Origin: Paractinoplanes ovalisporus
GTDB taxonomy: Bacteria > Actinomycetota > Actinomycetes > Mycobacteriales > Micromonosporaceae
NCBI RefSeq assembly: GCF_016834655.1
Contig: NZ_JAENHP010000008.1
Coordinates: 186,001-250,000, forward strand
DNA: 64,000 nt
Reading direction: 5' to 3'
The position numbers and the translations under genes are program-made. The notes beneath the pieces were generated by a model. It searched no databases. It had not been told where the DNA came from and saw only the letters and a program-made list of their open reading frames with translations. Below are positions 45,842-56,100 of this stretch, piece by piece (the stretch's first letter is position 1; the number at the start of each line of letters is the position of its first letter).

Positions 45842-47236
45842 ATGCACCCCGTAACCCCCCAGCCCTGCGCACCCGTGACCGAGATGTCTGCTGAACTCTG
45901 GAACTCCGCCGCCCGCGTCCTCGAGATCAACTGGCAGGACGACCACATGGTCCCGTCCCGCCGCCTCTACCCCCATCAGTGGAGCTGGGACGCCGCGTTC
46001 ATCGCGGTCGGGCTCGCCTACGTCAATCCCACCCGCGCCTGGCGTGACCTGCGCAGCCTGTTCGAGGCCCAGTGGCCCGACGGGCGCGTGCCGCACATCG
46101 TCTTCGATCCGGCGACCGCCGAGGCCGACTACTTCCCGGGTCCGTCCTTCTGGGGCGTTCCCGCGTACGCCAACCGCCCGCCGAACGGAAGCACCGGGAT
46201 CGTCCAGCCTCCGCTGCACGCGGTCGCGGCCTGGGAGGTCTACCGCCGCGCCTCGGCTCACGGAGCGGCGTGCGTCCAACAGGCGTACGGGGAACTGGAA
46301 TGGCTCTATCCCCGCCTGGTCGCCCAGCAGGAATACCTGACCACGCGCCGCGACCTCGGCGGCGCCGGCCTGGCCGGCATCGTGCACCCGTGGGAGTCGG
46401 GGCTGGACAACAGCCCGTCCTGGGACGCGGCCATGGCCAATGTGCCGGCCGACATGACGCTGCTCAGCACGTTCCGCCGGCGTGACCTCGACGTGGCCGA
46501 CGCGTCCCACCGCCCGACCGACCGCGACTACGCCCGCTATGTGGGCCTGGTTCTCAGCTACCGCGCCGAGGAGTATTCGGACACCGATCTGCTGAGCCGC
46601 CACATGTTCGCCGTCGAGTGCCCGTCGTTCAACTCGATCCTGGGCGCGGCCGAGCTGGCCCTGGCCCAGATCGCCGCCGTGCTCGGGCTCGCCGCGGAAT
46701 CCGACAAGCACCGCGACCGCGCCCAGCGGATCACGGGGGCGATCGTCAAGCACCTGTGGAACCCGGAGACCCGCACGTTCCACGCGCGCGATGTGCGTAC
46801 GGGAACGCTCAGCCCGGCCCACTGCGTGAGTGGCCTGATGCCGCTGATGCTGCCCGATCTGCCGGCCGAGCAGGTCGAGGGCATCCTGGCCGAGGCGCGC
46901 TCGGAGCGGTTCGGCCTGCCCGACGAGACCGGGCTGCCGGTGCCGAGCTACGACCGTACGGCGCCCGACTTCGACACCCAGCGCTACTGGCGGGGCCCGG
47001 TCTGGATCAACGTGAACTGGCTGCTGCGCCGCGGCCTGCTGATCCACGGCCGGCGCGACGAGGCCGAGGACCTGCGCGCGGCCATGGTGCGGCTGGTGCA
47101 CCGCAACGGCCACTTCGAATACTTCCACCCGAAGAACGGCGAGGGCCTGGGCGCGCCCACGTTCAGCTGGACCGCTGCCCTGGCCCTCGACCTGCTCGCC
47201 GACCGGTCGGTGCCGGCGTACGCAAAAGCGGGTTAG
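45842..47236 (+). CDS. ggh: Glucosylglycerate hydrolase-like GH63 enzyme
   Basis: A 464-residue (alpha/alpha)6-barrel glycosidase of the GH63 mannosylglycerate/glucosylglycerate hydrolase group, which recovers glucose and glycerate from a compatible solute after nutrient stress. Family segments are PSRRLYPHQWSWDAAF, VHPWESGLDNSPSWD (candidate acid Asp189), YWRGPVWINVNWLL and NGHFEYFHPKNGEG (candidate base Glu426). The ATG at 45842 is the first of two plausible starts. It converges on the mycothiol dehydrogenase gene, leaving six bases between stop codons. Confidence 0.85.
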   Translation: MHPVTPQPCAPVTEMSAELWNSAARVLEINWQDDHMVPSRRLYPHQWSWDAAFIAVGLAYVNPTRAWRDLRSLFEAQWPDGRVPHIVFDPATAEADYFPGPSFWGVPAYANRPPNGSTGIVQPPLHAVAAWEVYRRASAHGAACVQQAYGELEWLYPRLVAQQEYLTTRRDLGGAGLAGIVHPWESGLDNSPSWDAAMANVPADMTLLSTFRRRDLDVADASHRPTDRDYARYVGLVLSYRAEEYSDTDLLSRHMFAVECPSFNSILGAAELALAQIAAVLGLAAESDKHRDRAQRITGAIVKHLWNPETRTFHARDVRTGTLSPAHCVSGLMPLMLPDLPAEQVEGILAEARSERFGLPDETGLPVPSYDRTAPDFDTQRYWRGPVWINVNWLLRRGLLIHGRRDEAEDLRAAMVRLVHRNGHFEYFHPKNGEGLGAPTFSWTAALALDLLADRSVPAYAKAG

Positions 47237-47242
47237 ATCTTT

Positions 47243-48328
47243 TTAGAAGACGACGACCGAGCGCAGCACGCCGCCCGTGTGCATCTTCTTGAAGGCCTCC
47301 TCGACCCCGCCGAGCGGGATCTCCTCGGTCACGAACGCGTCGAGGTCGAGGCGGCCCTGCAGGTAGAGGTCGGTGAGCATCGGGAAGTCGCGGGTGGGCA
47401 GGCAGTCGCCGTACCAGCTCGACTTGAGCGCGCCGCCCCGGCCGAAGATCTCGAGCAGCGGCAGCTCGATCTTCATGTCGGGGGTGGGCACGCCGACCAG
47501 CACGACCGTGCCGGCCAGATCGCGCATGTAGAAGGCCTGCTCGTACGTTTCGGGGCGGCCCACCGCCTCGACCACGACATCCGCGCCGAAGCCGCCGGTG
47601 AGCTCCTTGACCTTCTCGACCACGTCGACGCCGCGGGCGTTGATCGTGTGGGTCGCGCCGAAGCCCTTGGCCCACTCGAGCTTCTGGTCGTCGGTGTCGA
47701 TCGCGATGATCGTGGTGGCCCCGGCCAGCGCCGCCCCGGCCACCGCGCCGTCGCCGACCCCGCCGCAGCCGATGACCGCGATCGAGTCGCCGCGGGTCAC
47801 GCCGCCGGTGTTGATCGCCGCCCCGATGCCGGCCATCACGCCACAGCCGAGCAGCCCGACCGCGGCCGCCCGGGCCCGCGGGTCGACCTTTGTGCACTGT
47901 CCGGCGTGCACCAGCGTCTTCTCGACGAAGGCGCCGATGCCCAAGGCGGGCGAGAGCTCGGTGCCGTCCTCCAGGGTCATCTTCTGGGTGGCGTTGTGGG
48001 TGGCGAAGCAGTACCACGGCTTGCCCTTGTTGCAGGCCCGGCAGTTGCCACAGACGGCCCGCCAGTTCAGCACCACGAAGTCGCCCGGCGCGACGTCGGT
48101 GACCCCGGCGCCGACCGACTCGACCACGCCGGCCGCCTCGTGGCCGAGCAGGAACGGGAAGTCGTCGTTGATGCCGCCCTCGCGATAGTGCAGGTCGGTG
48201 TGGCACACCCCGCACGCCTGGATCGCGACCACGGCCTCACCCGGCCCCGGATCGGGCACCACGATCGTGGTGAGCTCGACGGGGGCACCCTTGCTGCGGG
48301 CGATGACGCCCTGCACTCGCTGACTCAT
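47243..48328 (-). CDS. mscR: S-(hydroxymethyl)mycothiol dehydrogenase
   Basis: A 361-residue zinc-dependent alcohol dehydrogenase that oxidises the formaldehyde-mycothiol adduct and can also reduce nitrosomycothiol. The catalytic zinc ligands are in ACGVCHTDLHYREGG and LGHEAAG; the structural zinc site is CGNCRACNKGKPWYC; the NAD fold is AVIGCGGVGDGAV. The pattern (VIARSKGAPVE at the start) is that of the mycothiol-specific subgroup found only in actinobacteria. A MarR gene lies immediately upstream on the same strand (19-base gap) and may regulate it. Confidence 0.93.
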   Translation of the reverse strand: MSQRVQGVIARSKGAPVELTTIVVPDPGPGEAVVAIQACGVCHTDLHYREGGINDDFPFLLGHEAAGVVESVGAGVTDVAPGDFVVLNWRAVCGNCRACNKGKPWYCFATHNATQKMTLEDGTELSPALGIGAFVEKTLVHAGQCTKVDPRARAAAVGLLGCGVMAGIGAAINTGGVTRGDSIAVIGCGGVGDGAVAGAALAGATTIIAIDTDDQKLEWAKGFGATHTINARGVDVVEKVKELTGGFGADVVVEAVGRPETYEQAFYMRDLAGTVVLVGVPTPDMKIELPLLEIFGRGGALKSSWYGDCLPTRDFPMLTDLYLQGRLDLDAFVTEEIPLGGVEEAFKKMHTGGVLRSVVVF

Positions 48329-48341
48329 GCGCCCAGCGTAG

Positions 48342-48357
48342 ATGCGATCAGTCGCAT
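48342..48357. promoter_or_regulatory. Dyad at the marR/mscR junction
   Basis: ATGCGA-TCAG-TCGCAT, a perfect 6-4-6 inverted repeat spanning the marR stop codon and ending 13 bases before the mscR start. Its size suits a MarR operator controlling mscR, or it is a small hairpin between the two coding regions. Confidence 0.4.
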
Positions 48358-48854
48358 GGGTCAGGGGTCGCCGGGATGCGGAGGTCGAGCGGTTGGTCGA
48401 GCAGTTGGTCGGCCAGTTTGGCCAGCTGGCGCACCTGGGACGGGGAGAGCCGGTCGAAGATGAGCTGCTGCACCGCCTCGACGTGCCCGGGCGCCGACTC
48501 CCTGATCTTCTCGAAGCCGGATTCGGTCAGCACGGCGATCTGTACGCGGCCGTCGGCGGCGTCGCGCTCGCGGCGCACCCAGCCCTGACCCTCGAGCCGG
48601 GCGATGACGTGGGAGAGCCGGGACAGCGACGCGCTCACGTTCTTGGCCAGCTTGCTCATGGAGAGCCGCCGGTCGGGTTGTTCGCTGAGACGCACGAGCA
48701 CGATGTAGCCCATGTGGGTCAGACCGGCGTCGCGCTGGAGTTGGGCCTCGAGCGCGGCCGGCACCTTGATCAGCACTTCGACGAAGCGGCGCCAGGTCTG
48801 CTGCTGCTCGTCGGTCAACCACCGGGGAGGGGCCGTCCCAGAAGGCTCTGTCAT
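48348..48854 (-). CDS. MarR family regulator
   Basis: A 168-residue winged-helix regulator (LSMSKLAKNVSASLSRLSHV recognition region, wing GWVRRERDAADGR). MarR proteins respond to phenolics, oxidants or aldehydes. ATG at 48854 lies seven bases after TAACCT, indicating a leaderless transcript; an earlier in-frame start would lie upstream of the promoter. It is followed by mscR, so a response to formaldehyde or thiol stress is plausible. Confidence 0.9.
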   Translation of the reverse strand: MTEPSGTAPPRWLTDEQQQTWRRFVEVLIKVPAALEAQLQRDAGLTHMGYIVLVRLSEQPDRRLSMSKLAKNVSASLSRLSHVIARLEGQGWVRRERDAADGRVQIAVLTESGFEKIRESAPGHVEAVQQLIFDRLSPSQVRQLAKLADQLLDQPLDLRIPATPDPCD

Positions 48855-48992
48855 GCGCCGAAGGTTAGTAGCGGACCGCGCTTTGGTCACGATCCGGGTC
48901 CAGGTTGCCCCGGACGTGTGCCAGATTGATCGACGGTTCGCGTTGTCCCTAGTACGCTGCGCTGGGACTTGAACCGGGGGCTCTCATGTACG

Positions 48993-49047
48993 GCACGACG
49001 CCGGCACCGGTTCGGCTGGGGGGCCACGGCCGATGCCGGCGTCGTGC
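48993..49047. terminator. Long stem-loop terminator after the cupin gene
   Basis: GCACGACGCCGGCA (48993-49006) pairs with TGCCGGCGTCGTGC (49034-49047) over 14 perfect bases, with a TCGGC/GCCGA pairing inside the loop. It starts 16 bases beyond the cupin stop codon. There is no U-tract, as is usual in actinobacteria. Confidence 0.75.
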
Positions 49048-49062
49048 TATCAAAGGTGAGCT

Positions 49063-49449
49063 TTACGCGGGCGGCTCGTCCTTGCCCGCCTCCTCGGCCG
49101 CGTCGGCCTGTTCCTTCGTCTTGTGCACCGCGCCGTCGGCGTGCTCCGGGGGGCCATAGACCGTGTAGAGCACCAGCGGGTTGGCGCCGGTGTTGAGGAA
49201 GTTGTGCTTGTGGCCGGCCGGCACCACGACCAGGTCACCCTGCGCGATGTTGCGGGTCTGACCCGAGACGATGGCCTTGCCGGTGCCGCTGACGAAGGTG
49301 AGGATCTGGTCCACCTCGTGGACCTCCTCGCCGATCTCGCCGTCCGGCGGGATCGTCATGATGACCAGCTGGGTGTGCTTGCCGGTCCAGAGCACGCGGC
49401 GGAAGTCCGGGCTCTTCTCGGCGACGGTGGCGATGGTGAAGTGCTCCAT
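49063..49449 (-). CDS. Cupin domain protein
   Basis: A 128-residue single-domain cupin. Metal-binding motif 1 is HEVDQILTFVSGTG and motif 2 is PAGHKHNFLNTG. The C-terminal 25 residues are Lys/Glu/Ala-rich and probably disordered. The ATG at 49449 has TACAAC seven bases upstream and no Shine-Dalgarno. It follows the EAL gene by 19 bases, so the two may be co-transcribed. Its ligand is unknown. Confidence 0.85.
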   Translation of the reverse strand: MEHFTIATVAEKSPDFRRVLWTGKHTQLVIMTIPPDGEIGEEVHEVDQILTFVSGTGKAIVSGQTRNIAQGDLVVVPAGHKHNFLNTGANPLVLYTVYGPPEHADGAVHKTKEQADAAEEAGKDEPPA

Positions 49450-49468
49450 GCCGGGTGTTGTACCCAGC

Positions 49469-51163
49469 TCAGGACGTCTGCAACCGGCCTTCGACAACGG
49501 GAGCGGGACGGCCGATCAGATAGCCCTGCACGTAGTCGACGCCGAGCTCACGCAGCAACCGCAGGGTGGGTTCGTCCTGCACGAACTCGGCCACAGTGTG
49601 GATCCCGTACGCCTGGCAGACCTGCACCAGCGCCCGCACGAGAACCTGGTCCTGGGGGCTGTTGACGAGGTCGACCACGTACTCCCCGTCGATCTTGACG
49701 AGGTCGATCGGGAAGATCCGCAGGTAGCGGAACGACGCGTATCCGGAGCCGAAGTCGTCCAGCGCGAGCTCGCAGCCCAGATCGCGGATGCGGTCGGCGA
49801 ACCGCCGGGCCTCGCTCAGGTTGCCGATCAGCGCCGTCTCGGTGATCTCGAAGGTCAGCTGCTCGGGCTTGACCCGGTACTGCTCGATCAGCCGCTCGAC
49901 CTCGTCGGTGAGCCGCGGGTCGCCCACCGAGCGGCCGGAGAGGTTGATCTGCAGGCAGGTGCCGGGCTGGTCGGCGGCGAGCTGCATGGCCCGCTCGACC
50001 ACCCACAGGTCGATGTCGAAGACCGCGTCGAGACGCTCGGCGATGTCGAGCACCTGGATCGGCGACTGCGGCCCGTCCGCCTCGTCGAGCACCCGCAGCA
50101 GCAGCTCGTGGCGGGTGACCTCGTTGGTCTGCAGCTCGAGGATGGGCTGGGCATAGAGGGTGAAGCGGTCGGTGTCGAGCGCGTCGGCCACCCGGCTGCG
50201 ATAGGAGCCCTGCCGGTCGCGCGCCGGCACCGGGTGCGCGATCAGGGTCAGCGGCACGGCCGATTCCCGCGACTGCCGCCACGCGTGCTCGGCGTCGATC
50301 AGCAGCTCGTGGCTGCCGGCGTCGCCGTCGGGGGTGAACCGGACCAGGCCGCCCCACGCGTCGGCCCGCAGCCAGGTGTCGGGCAGCACGAAGGTCTGCG
50401 ACCGCAGCGCCTCGACCAGCAGGTCGGCCTCGCGCCGGGCCATCGGCCAGGAGGTTCCGGGCAGCAGCACGGCAATCTCGTTGGGACCGACCCGGCCCAG
50501 CATCGCACCCTGCTGCATCACGCCCTCGAGCACCCGGACCGCCCGGTGCAGCAGGTCGGCGTTGCGTTCGGGCCGCACGTCGTCGCCGTGGCCGGCCGGC
50601 TGGACGCGGACGACCAGCACCGCGCCGCCGCCCCGCCGCAGCGCGCGGTCGATCTCGTCGGCGAACCGGGCCCGGGTCAGCAGGCCGGTCGCCGGGTCGG
50701 GCTCGACCAGCGAGGACTGCACGGTCTCGCCGCGGCGGGCCAGCCGGTCCATCTCGCGGCGGGCACGTTCGCGGACCGAGACGTCGGTCACCGTGCCGCG
50801 GATGCCGCGGACCGTGCCGTCCGGGCTCTTCACCGGGTCGAGCCGGCAGTCCACGTCGAACCACCCGCCGTCGGCCCGCATGAGCCGGATCGTCGTCCGC
50901 ATCTGGGTGCGGGTGGTCCAGGCCCGGGTGATGGCCGAGAGCGCCTCGGCGTGGTCGTCGCGGTGCACGTAGCGGGCGAGGACCTTGCGGCTCACCTCGT
51001 CCTGGCCGGGCGGGTCGCCGAGCATGGCGCGCAGCGCGGCCGACCACACGATGCGGTCGCCGGTCGCGGTGTAGGAGAACCAGGCCGGCCGGTCCTCGGC
51101 GGGGGTGCGTTGTTCGGGCAGACGCGGCGTCCGCGCATGCTGATGCTCATCGGGTGCGGCCAT
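49469..51163 (-). CDS. PAS-GGDEF(degenerate)-EAL cyclic-di-GMP phosphodiesterase
   Basis: A 564-residue cytosolic signalling protein. PAS sensor at about 25-135, degenerate GGDEF domain at about 150-300 (GPNEI at 226-230 replaces GGDEF, so no cyclase activity), EAL domain at about 320-560. EAL catalytic residues are intact: Glu353 (HELLLR), Asn407, Glu439 (FEITET), Asp469-Asp470, Lys490, Glu526 and Gln546. It should hydrolyse c-di-GMP to pGpG, with PAS/GGDEF as input. ATG at 51163 has GGAGG ten bases upstream; a GTG 14 codons earlier is less likely. Confidence 0.9.
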   Translation of the reverse strand: MAAPDEHQHARTPRLPEQRTPAEDRPAWFSYTATGDRIVWSAALRAMLGDPPGQDEVSRKVLARYVHRDDHAEALSAITRAWTTRTQMRTTIRLMRADGGWFDVDCRLDPVKSPDGTVRGIRGTVTDVSVRERARREMDRLARRGETVQSSLVEPDPATGLLTRARFADEIDRALRRGGGAVLVVRVQPAGHGDDVRPERNADLLHRAVRVLEGVMQQGAMLGRVGPNEIAVLLPGTSWPMARREADLLVEALRSQTFVLPDTWLRADAWGGLVRFTPDGDAGSHELLIDAEHAWRQSRESAVPLTLIAHPVPARDRQGSYRSRVADALDTDRFTLYAQPILELQTNEVTRHELLLRVLDEADGPQSPIQVLDIAERLDAVFDIDLWVVERAMQLAADQPGTCLQINLSGRSVGDPRLTDEVERLIEQYRVKPEQLTFEITETALIGNLSEARRFADRIRDLGCELALDDFGSGYASFRYLRIFPIDLVKIDGEYVVDLVNSPQDQVLVRALVQVCQAYGIHTVAEFVQDEPTLRLLRELGVDYVQGYLIGRPAPVVEGRLQTS

Positions 51164-51536
51164 GCGCCCGCCACCTCCCCCCAGAATGTCCCCAAGCCCC
51201 GGCACTATTACGACCCGTCACACGGCCGAGATAACAGTGGACAGCTGCTCCAATGTTTCGGCGCTCGCTCGCGGAAAGCGTCCAGCAGCAGCTTCTCGCC
51301 CGATCAGAGTAGGGAAATACCTGATCGGTTGACCACTGCGCTGCGTAGTTCGGGCCGGGAAATAGCATGCTTTCCATGACAGACAGTTACTGCTAGTGCC
51401 GATTGTGGAACCTTGAGCGACTGCTACCCGCCGAAGGCCCTCGTCATGCACGCCACGTCACACTCAGGACGCGCCGCGTCACGAGATCCGTTTCGGCCTG
51501 GATATGGTGGTTTCTGGACCGACGCGGAGGACAAGC
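51164..51536. other. Divergent intergenic region, no gene seen
   Basis: It separates the EAL gene (minus) from the Mrr-like gene (plus). AT-richer than its surroundings around 51300-51400 (GAAATACCTGATC, GGAAATAGCATGC), so promoters for both sides are likely here. I see no coding frame with convincing codon bias and no clear dyad. Confidence 0.5.
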
Positions 51537-53135
51537 ATGGGGATCATTCGGGACATGCAGCGCGTGCACGCCACCCAGGCGGCCGCCGACCATCGGGCGA
51601 ACACCGCGGCCGCGCAGCAGCGCGACCTGATCCGCCGGAACGCGGACCTGGCCATCGCCGCAGCGCAGCAGGCCGCGGTTGACGCCGACCGCAAGCGTGA
51701 GCACCAGCGGCTCTATCTGGAGGCGAAGTCGGCCGACGCCGCCGCCGCGAACGCGGAGATCCGGGCCCGGCTCAGCGACCTCGACGCGTTGCTGCTCTCC
51801 ACGCTGGACGTCGACGACCACATCGACCTCCAGGTGTTCAAGAAACCGGTCGTCGCACCCCCGTTCGACCCGGGCCCGCTGGCCCGCCCGCTGCCCGAGC
51901 CGCGATGGGACAGTTACGTGCCGCCGCAACCGCGCGGCGTCGGCAAGATCCTCGGCGGCGACCGGTTGCGCCAGCAGCAGAACGCCAGCGCCCAGCGCGC
52001 CTTCGACGACGCCCGGTCCCGGTGGGCCGAGGCCGAGGAGCGGCGCAAACGCCAGTTGGTGGTGCGGCAACGGGCGTACGACGACAGCCTGCGCAAGCAC
52101 GAGGCGAAGATCACCGCGTACAACGCCGAGGTCGACCGTTTCGCCCGTGCCGTGGCCGAGGCCGACCCGGCGTCGGTCGTGGAATATTTCGCGATGGTGC
52201 TCGGCAACTCCGTCTATCCCGACGACTTCCCGCAGCACTTCCGGCTGGCCTACCTGCCCAAGCAGCGCCATCTGCTGATCGAGTACCACCTGCCGCCGAT
52301 CGAGGTGGTGCCGCACGTCAAGGAGTACCGCTACGACCGGTTCCGCGACGACCTCAACGCCGTGCCGCGCGACGAGACCGAGATCCGCCGGCGCTACGTC
52401 GAGGTGATCGCCCGGGTCACGCTGCGCACGATCCACGAGGTGATCGAGGCGGACCGCGGCGGTCTCGTACGCCAGGTGTCGTTCAACGGCATCGTCGACA
52501 CGATCGACCGCCGCAACGGCCGGTTCGTGCGGCCCTGCCTGGTGTCGATCCAGGCCGCGCGCGAGACGTTCGCGTCCATCAAGCTGCGCCGGGTCGACCC
52601 GGTGGCCTGCGTCAAACACCTCGAAGGGGCGCTCTCCTCGGCGCCCGACGAGCTCACCGCCGTACGGGAAAAGATCGATTTTGACCGTGACGCCGACCGT
52701 GACTTCACCGAGGAGTTCAACGTGCTGGCCGAGATCGACGAGCGCCCCAACCTGGTCGCGCTCTCCGACGCGCAGTGGGAGCAGCAGCTCGGCGACCTCT
52801 TCGGGATCATGGGTCTGCAGATGGGAGCGGCTCAGCGCACCGGCCTGGGCACGCGCTGGCAGGCCACCGACCCGCGCCCGATCTTCGGCGGACCGGTGGT
52901 GATCTTCGCCGTGCGGGGCGGGGCGTCGGGTTCGGCGGCGGTGCACGCGCTGGCCGGAGCGGTGACGGCGGCCGGCGCGACGAAGGGCATCCTGGTCTCG
53001 CTGGGCGGCATCGAACCCGAGGCGTACGAGGCGGTGGCGGGCCGCCCGCTCGAACTGATCGACGGCCCGGCGCTGGTGACGCTGCTCTCCAACTACTGCC
53101 GGGTCAAGGCCCGCATCGAGCACGTCAAGGCCTAG
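51537..53135 (+). CDS. Coiled-coil protein with degenerate Mrr-type nuclease domain
   Basis: A 532-residue protein. Residues about 10-220 are Ala/Arg/Glu/Gln-rich helices, probably coiled coil. A middle domain (about 220-400) is unrecognised. The C-terminus (about 415-525) has the Mrr_cat fold pattern: LFGIMGLQM, DPRPIFGG, ATKGILVS, PEAYEAVAGRPLELIDG. In active Mrr enzymes the strand after PIFGG reads close to VVIQAKR; here it is VVIFAVR (Val459 where Lys is expected), and the preceding D-G-G-x-D is GLGTRW. Catalysis looks lost, leaving a DNA-binding or scaffold role. GGAGG lies six bases before the ATG. Its TAG stop overlaps the convergent fusion gene's stop within one CTAG. Confidence 0.75.
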   Translation: MGIIRDMQRVHATQAAADHRANTAAAQQRDLIRRNADLAIAAAQQAAVDADRKREHQRLYLEAKSADAAAANAEIRARLSDLDALLLSTLDVDDHIDLQVFKKPVVAPPFDPGPLARPLPEPRWDSYVPPQPRGVGKILGGDRLRQQQNASAQRAFDDARSRWAEAEERRKRQLVVRQRAYDDSLRKHEAKITAYNAEVDRFARAVAEADPASVVEYFAMVLGNSVYPDDFPQHFRLAYLPKQRHLLIEYHLPPIEVVPHVKEYRYDRFRDDLNAVPRDETEIRRRYVEVIARVTLRTIHEVIEADRGGLVRQVSFNGIVDTIDRRNGRFVRPCLVSIQAARETFASIKLRRVDPVACVKHLEGALSSAPDELTAVREKIDFDRDADRDFTEEFNVLAEIDERPNLVALSDAQWEQQLGDLFGIMGLQMGAAQRTGLGTRWQATDPRPIFGGPVVIFAVRGGASGSAAVHALAGAVTAAGATKGILVSLGGIEPEAYEAVAGRPLELIDGPALVTLLSNYCRVKARIEHVKA

Positions 53136-56100
53136 AACATTTCCCGTACGAGGTTGGCCAGCACCTCGCGGTCACGGGGGTCGCCGGGTTCGTACTCGGT
53201 GATCCCTAGGCCGGCCAGCGGGAACCGGTCGGTGAGCGCCTTCACCGCGGCGGCCAGGCGCTCGGGGCGTACGCCGTCGGGCTCGGGCGCGCCGACCGAG
53301 CTGAACCAGGCCGGGTCGAGCACGTCGAGGTCGATGTGGATGTAGACGGCTCGCGCCTCTTGGGTGATGAGAGACACGTCGTCCACGTCGACCATGACGA
53401 TCGATTTGTCCGATACATAATCTTTCTCGGCGGGATCGAGCGCCCGCACACCGGCCAGCACCACCTGTGACGGCCGCAAGGTGCGCCGGGGTGCCATCTC
53501 CGGCGGGCCCTCCCCCAGCAACGTGCGCAGCACCATGCCGTGGAACGCGCCCGACGGCGACGACTCGGGCGTGTTGAGATCGCCGTGCGCGTCGAACCAG
53601 ACCACGACCAGCCCGTCGCCGTGCCGCTCGAGCGCGGCCTCGATCGGCGCCAGCTCGACCCCGCAGTCACCACCCACGGTCACCATCGGCGGGTCGGTCA
53701 CCGCCGACCGGATCGCCGCCAGGTTGCCGGCCAGGGTCTCCCCGATCGGCACCCGCACACGGCGGTCGGCCGGGATCATCGAGGCCAGCGCGGCCGCGCC
53801 CTCAGCCAGACGGCGGGCGTTCGGTGAACTGGAACCCTGCCACTGACCCACTTCGAGCACCGTGCGGCGTGGCGGCGGGGTGATGCCGAGCTCGGCGATG
53901 CGCTGCCAGACCGGGGCCATCGCGGCCTCGGGCTCGCGGGCGTAGATGCTGCCCCGGATGCGGACGAAGACACAGTTGCCGACCCGCTCCAGCACCGCCT
54001 GGCGGCGCATGTCGCTCTCCCACTGCTCCGGGCCGTGGTAGGCGTCGCCGTCACACTCGATGGCGAGCCGGCGGCCGTCGGGGGCGCTGAGCACGAAGTC
54101 GATGCGGTAGGCGCCGATCCGGAACTGCGGGATCGGCCGGAACCCACGGGCCGACAGGCGCTGCAGGACGTCGCGTTCGAAGTCGCTCTCGCAGCGGACG
54201 GCCAGGTCGGCGACCTCCTCGGCCGGGGCGAGATTGAGCGCGTACGTGAGAAGAAGCCCCCGCGCGTCGTCGGCGAGCAGTGACCCCGGCCGTACGGAAT
54301 GGAAGATCCACAGCTGGTCGCGGGCGCGGGAGGCGGCGACGTTGATCCGCCGGTGGTACTCGCGTTTGGTGAACGCGGCCACCTTCGGGTCGTTGTCCGA
54401 GACCACCATGGACACCAGCACGATGTCGCGTTCGTCACCCTGGAACGTGTACGCGTCGCCGACCCGCAGCCGCCGGGCCTGGATCTCGTCCTCGCCGATC
54501 TCCTCGCGCAGCTGGTGCAACAGGTAACCGGCCTGCCCGCTGGTCGACAGCATGGAGATCACGCCCAGCGTGCGGCCGTCGTACTGCGGGTCGCGCACGA
54601 TCGACGCCACCTGCTGCACCAGCGCCTCGGCCTCGGCCACGTTGACGTCCCCGAAGCCGCTGAGCGACTGACGCACCCCGGCCGGCAGGAACACCGTACG
54701 GATCGGGGCGAACGCCGGCCGGTCCGCGCGCAACGGCATGATCTTGCCGTCGTAGTAGTGCCGCGACGAGAACTCGATGATCTGCGGCACGCAGCGGAAG
54801 TGCTCGGTCAGCAGGATCCGCTCGGGTGACCGGCGGACGGCGTGGTCATAGAGCGACGACTCGGGGTCGAAGTGCTCGGCCGAGGGCACGTCGTCGAGGT
54901 GGCTGTGGATCAGGCCCGCCACCGCGCCGACAAAGCCCAGCTGGGGGCCGATCTGCTGGTCGTCGCCGACCACCACGGCCCGTTCGGCGAGCGAGAGCAC
55001 GGGCAGGGCGAACAGGTCGGCCTGCGACGCCTCGTCCACGATCACCACGTCGAACCGGGCGCCACCGGCGAACTGCTCGATGGCCCGGTCGACCGACATG
55101 ACCCAGACCGGCACCGCCTCGACGGCCGACTCCATCGCGCGCTGGGCGTGCGCCTGCCAAGCGGCGGCCGTACGTCCCGTGCCTTTGCCGATCTTGCGGA
55201 GCGCGGTGGTCCAGTCGGCCAGGGCGGCGCGGCGCCGGTCGTCCAGGCTGCGCGACACCTCGAGCCAGGCCGAGGCGACCACCAGTTCGGCCGTACGGCG
55301 CCGGATCTTGTCGCGGGCGCTCTCGACGCGCTTGGCCAGCACCGCCGGGTCGACGCTGCCGATCACCTCGTCGAACCAGGTCTGGGCGCGCCGCCACTGC
55401 CACGCCTCCAGACACGCCTGGCCGCTCACCGGCGGCACCCGGCCGGCCTCGATCATCGCGGCCCACTCGGGGGCTTCGGCCCGCAGCGTGTCCAATTTGT
55501 CGCGCAGGTCGGCCGCCGCTGGGCACAAGGCGGATAAACGCCTTACTTCGGCCAGCTGCTCGTCCCAGCCGTCGAGCGTTGCCCATGCCTGCATGAGATG
55601 CGGCCACGCTTTCAAGCGATTTGTCACGTTCTGCCGTTGGTGGTTCGCGGCGTCGAGGTCATAGACCGCGGGTGCCGCGTCGAGCAGGGCGGCCACATCG
55701 GCCAGCCGCGCCGGGTCAAGGTCAAGTTCGTGTTGCGGTACGAGGGCAGCCAGCCGATCGGCCAGCGCGGGCCAATGGCGTACGTCCCAGTCGAGAGACT
55801 GCCCCGCCTCGGCCAGCAGCGCGCCGGCCCAGATCTCGGGGTCGCCCCACCCGCCCGGCGGGTCGGCGATCGCGAGACGCTGCCGCCACTCGGCCCAGTG
55901 ACCGCCCAGCCGTTGCCTCGCCTGCCCGCGCCGCACCCAGGCGGTCACGACGTCGACGTCTTCGGCGGTGCGCAGCGGTTCACCGTCCACGCGCACCTCG
56001 TCGGCCACGCGGTAGAGGGCCGCCTGCATGAGCCGGCTCAGACCCCGGCCGCCCGCGAACCGCTGCCGGATCTCGGCCAACTGGGCGAGGAGGCGTTTCG

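Noticed and set aside
48961..48990. tRNA-like T-arm (GGTTCAAGTCC on the minus strand)
   Set aside because: The stem around TTCAAGT does not pair for five bases and no acceptor stem, D-arm or anticodon arm can be built around it.
53132..53860. Independent arginase gene started by GTG at 53860
   Set aside because: No Shine-Dalgarno, no leaderless-type TANNNT box close upstream, and the helicase-nuclease frame has no stop before it; kept only as an alternative.
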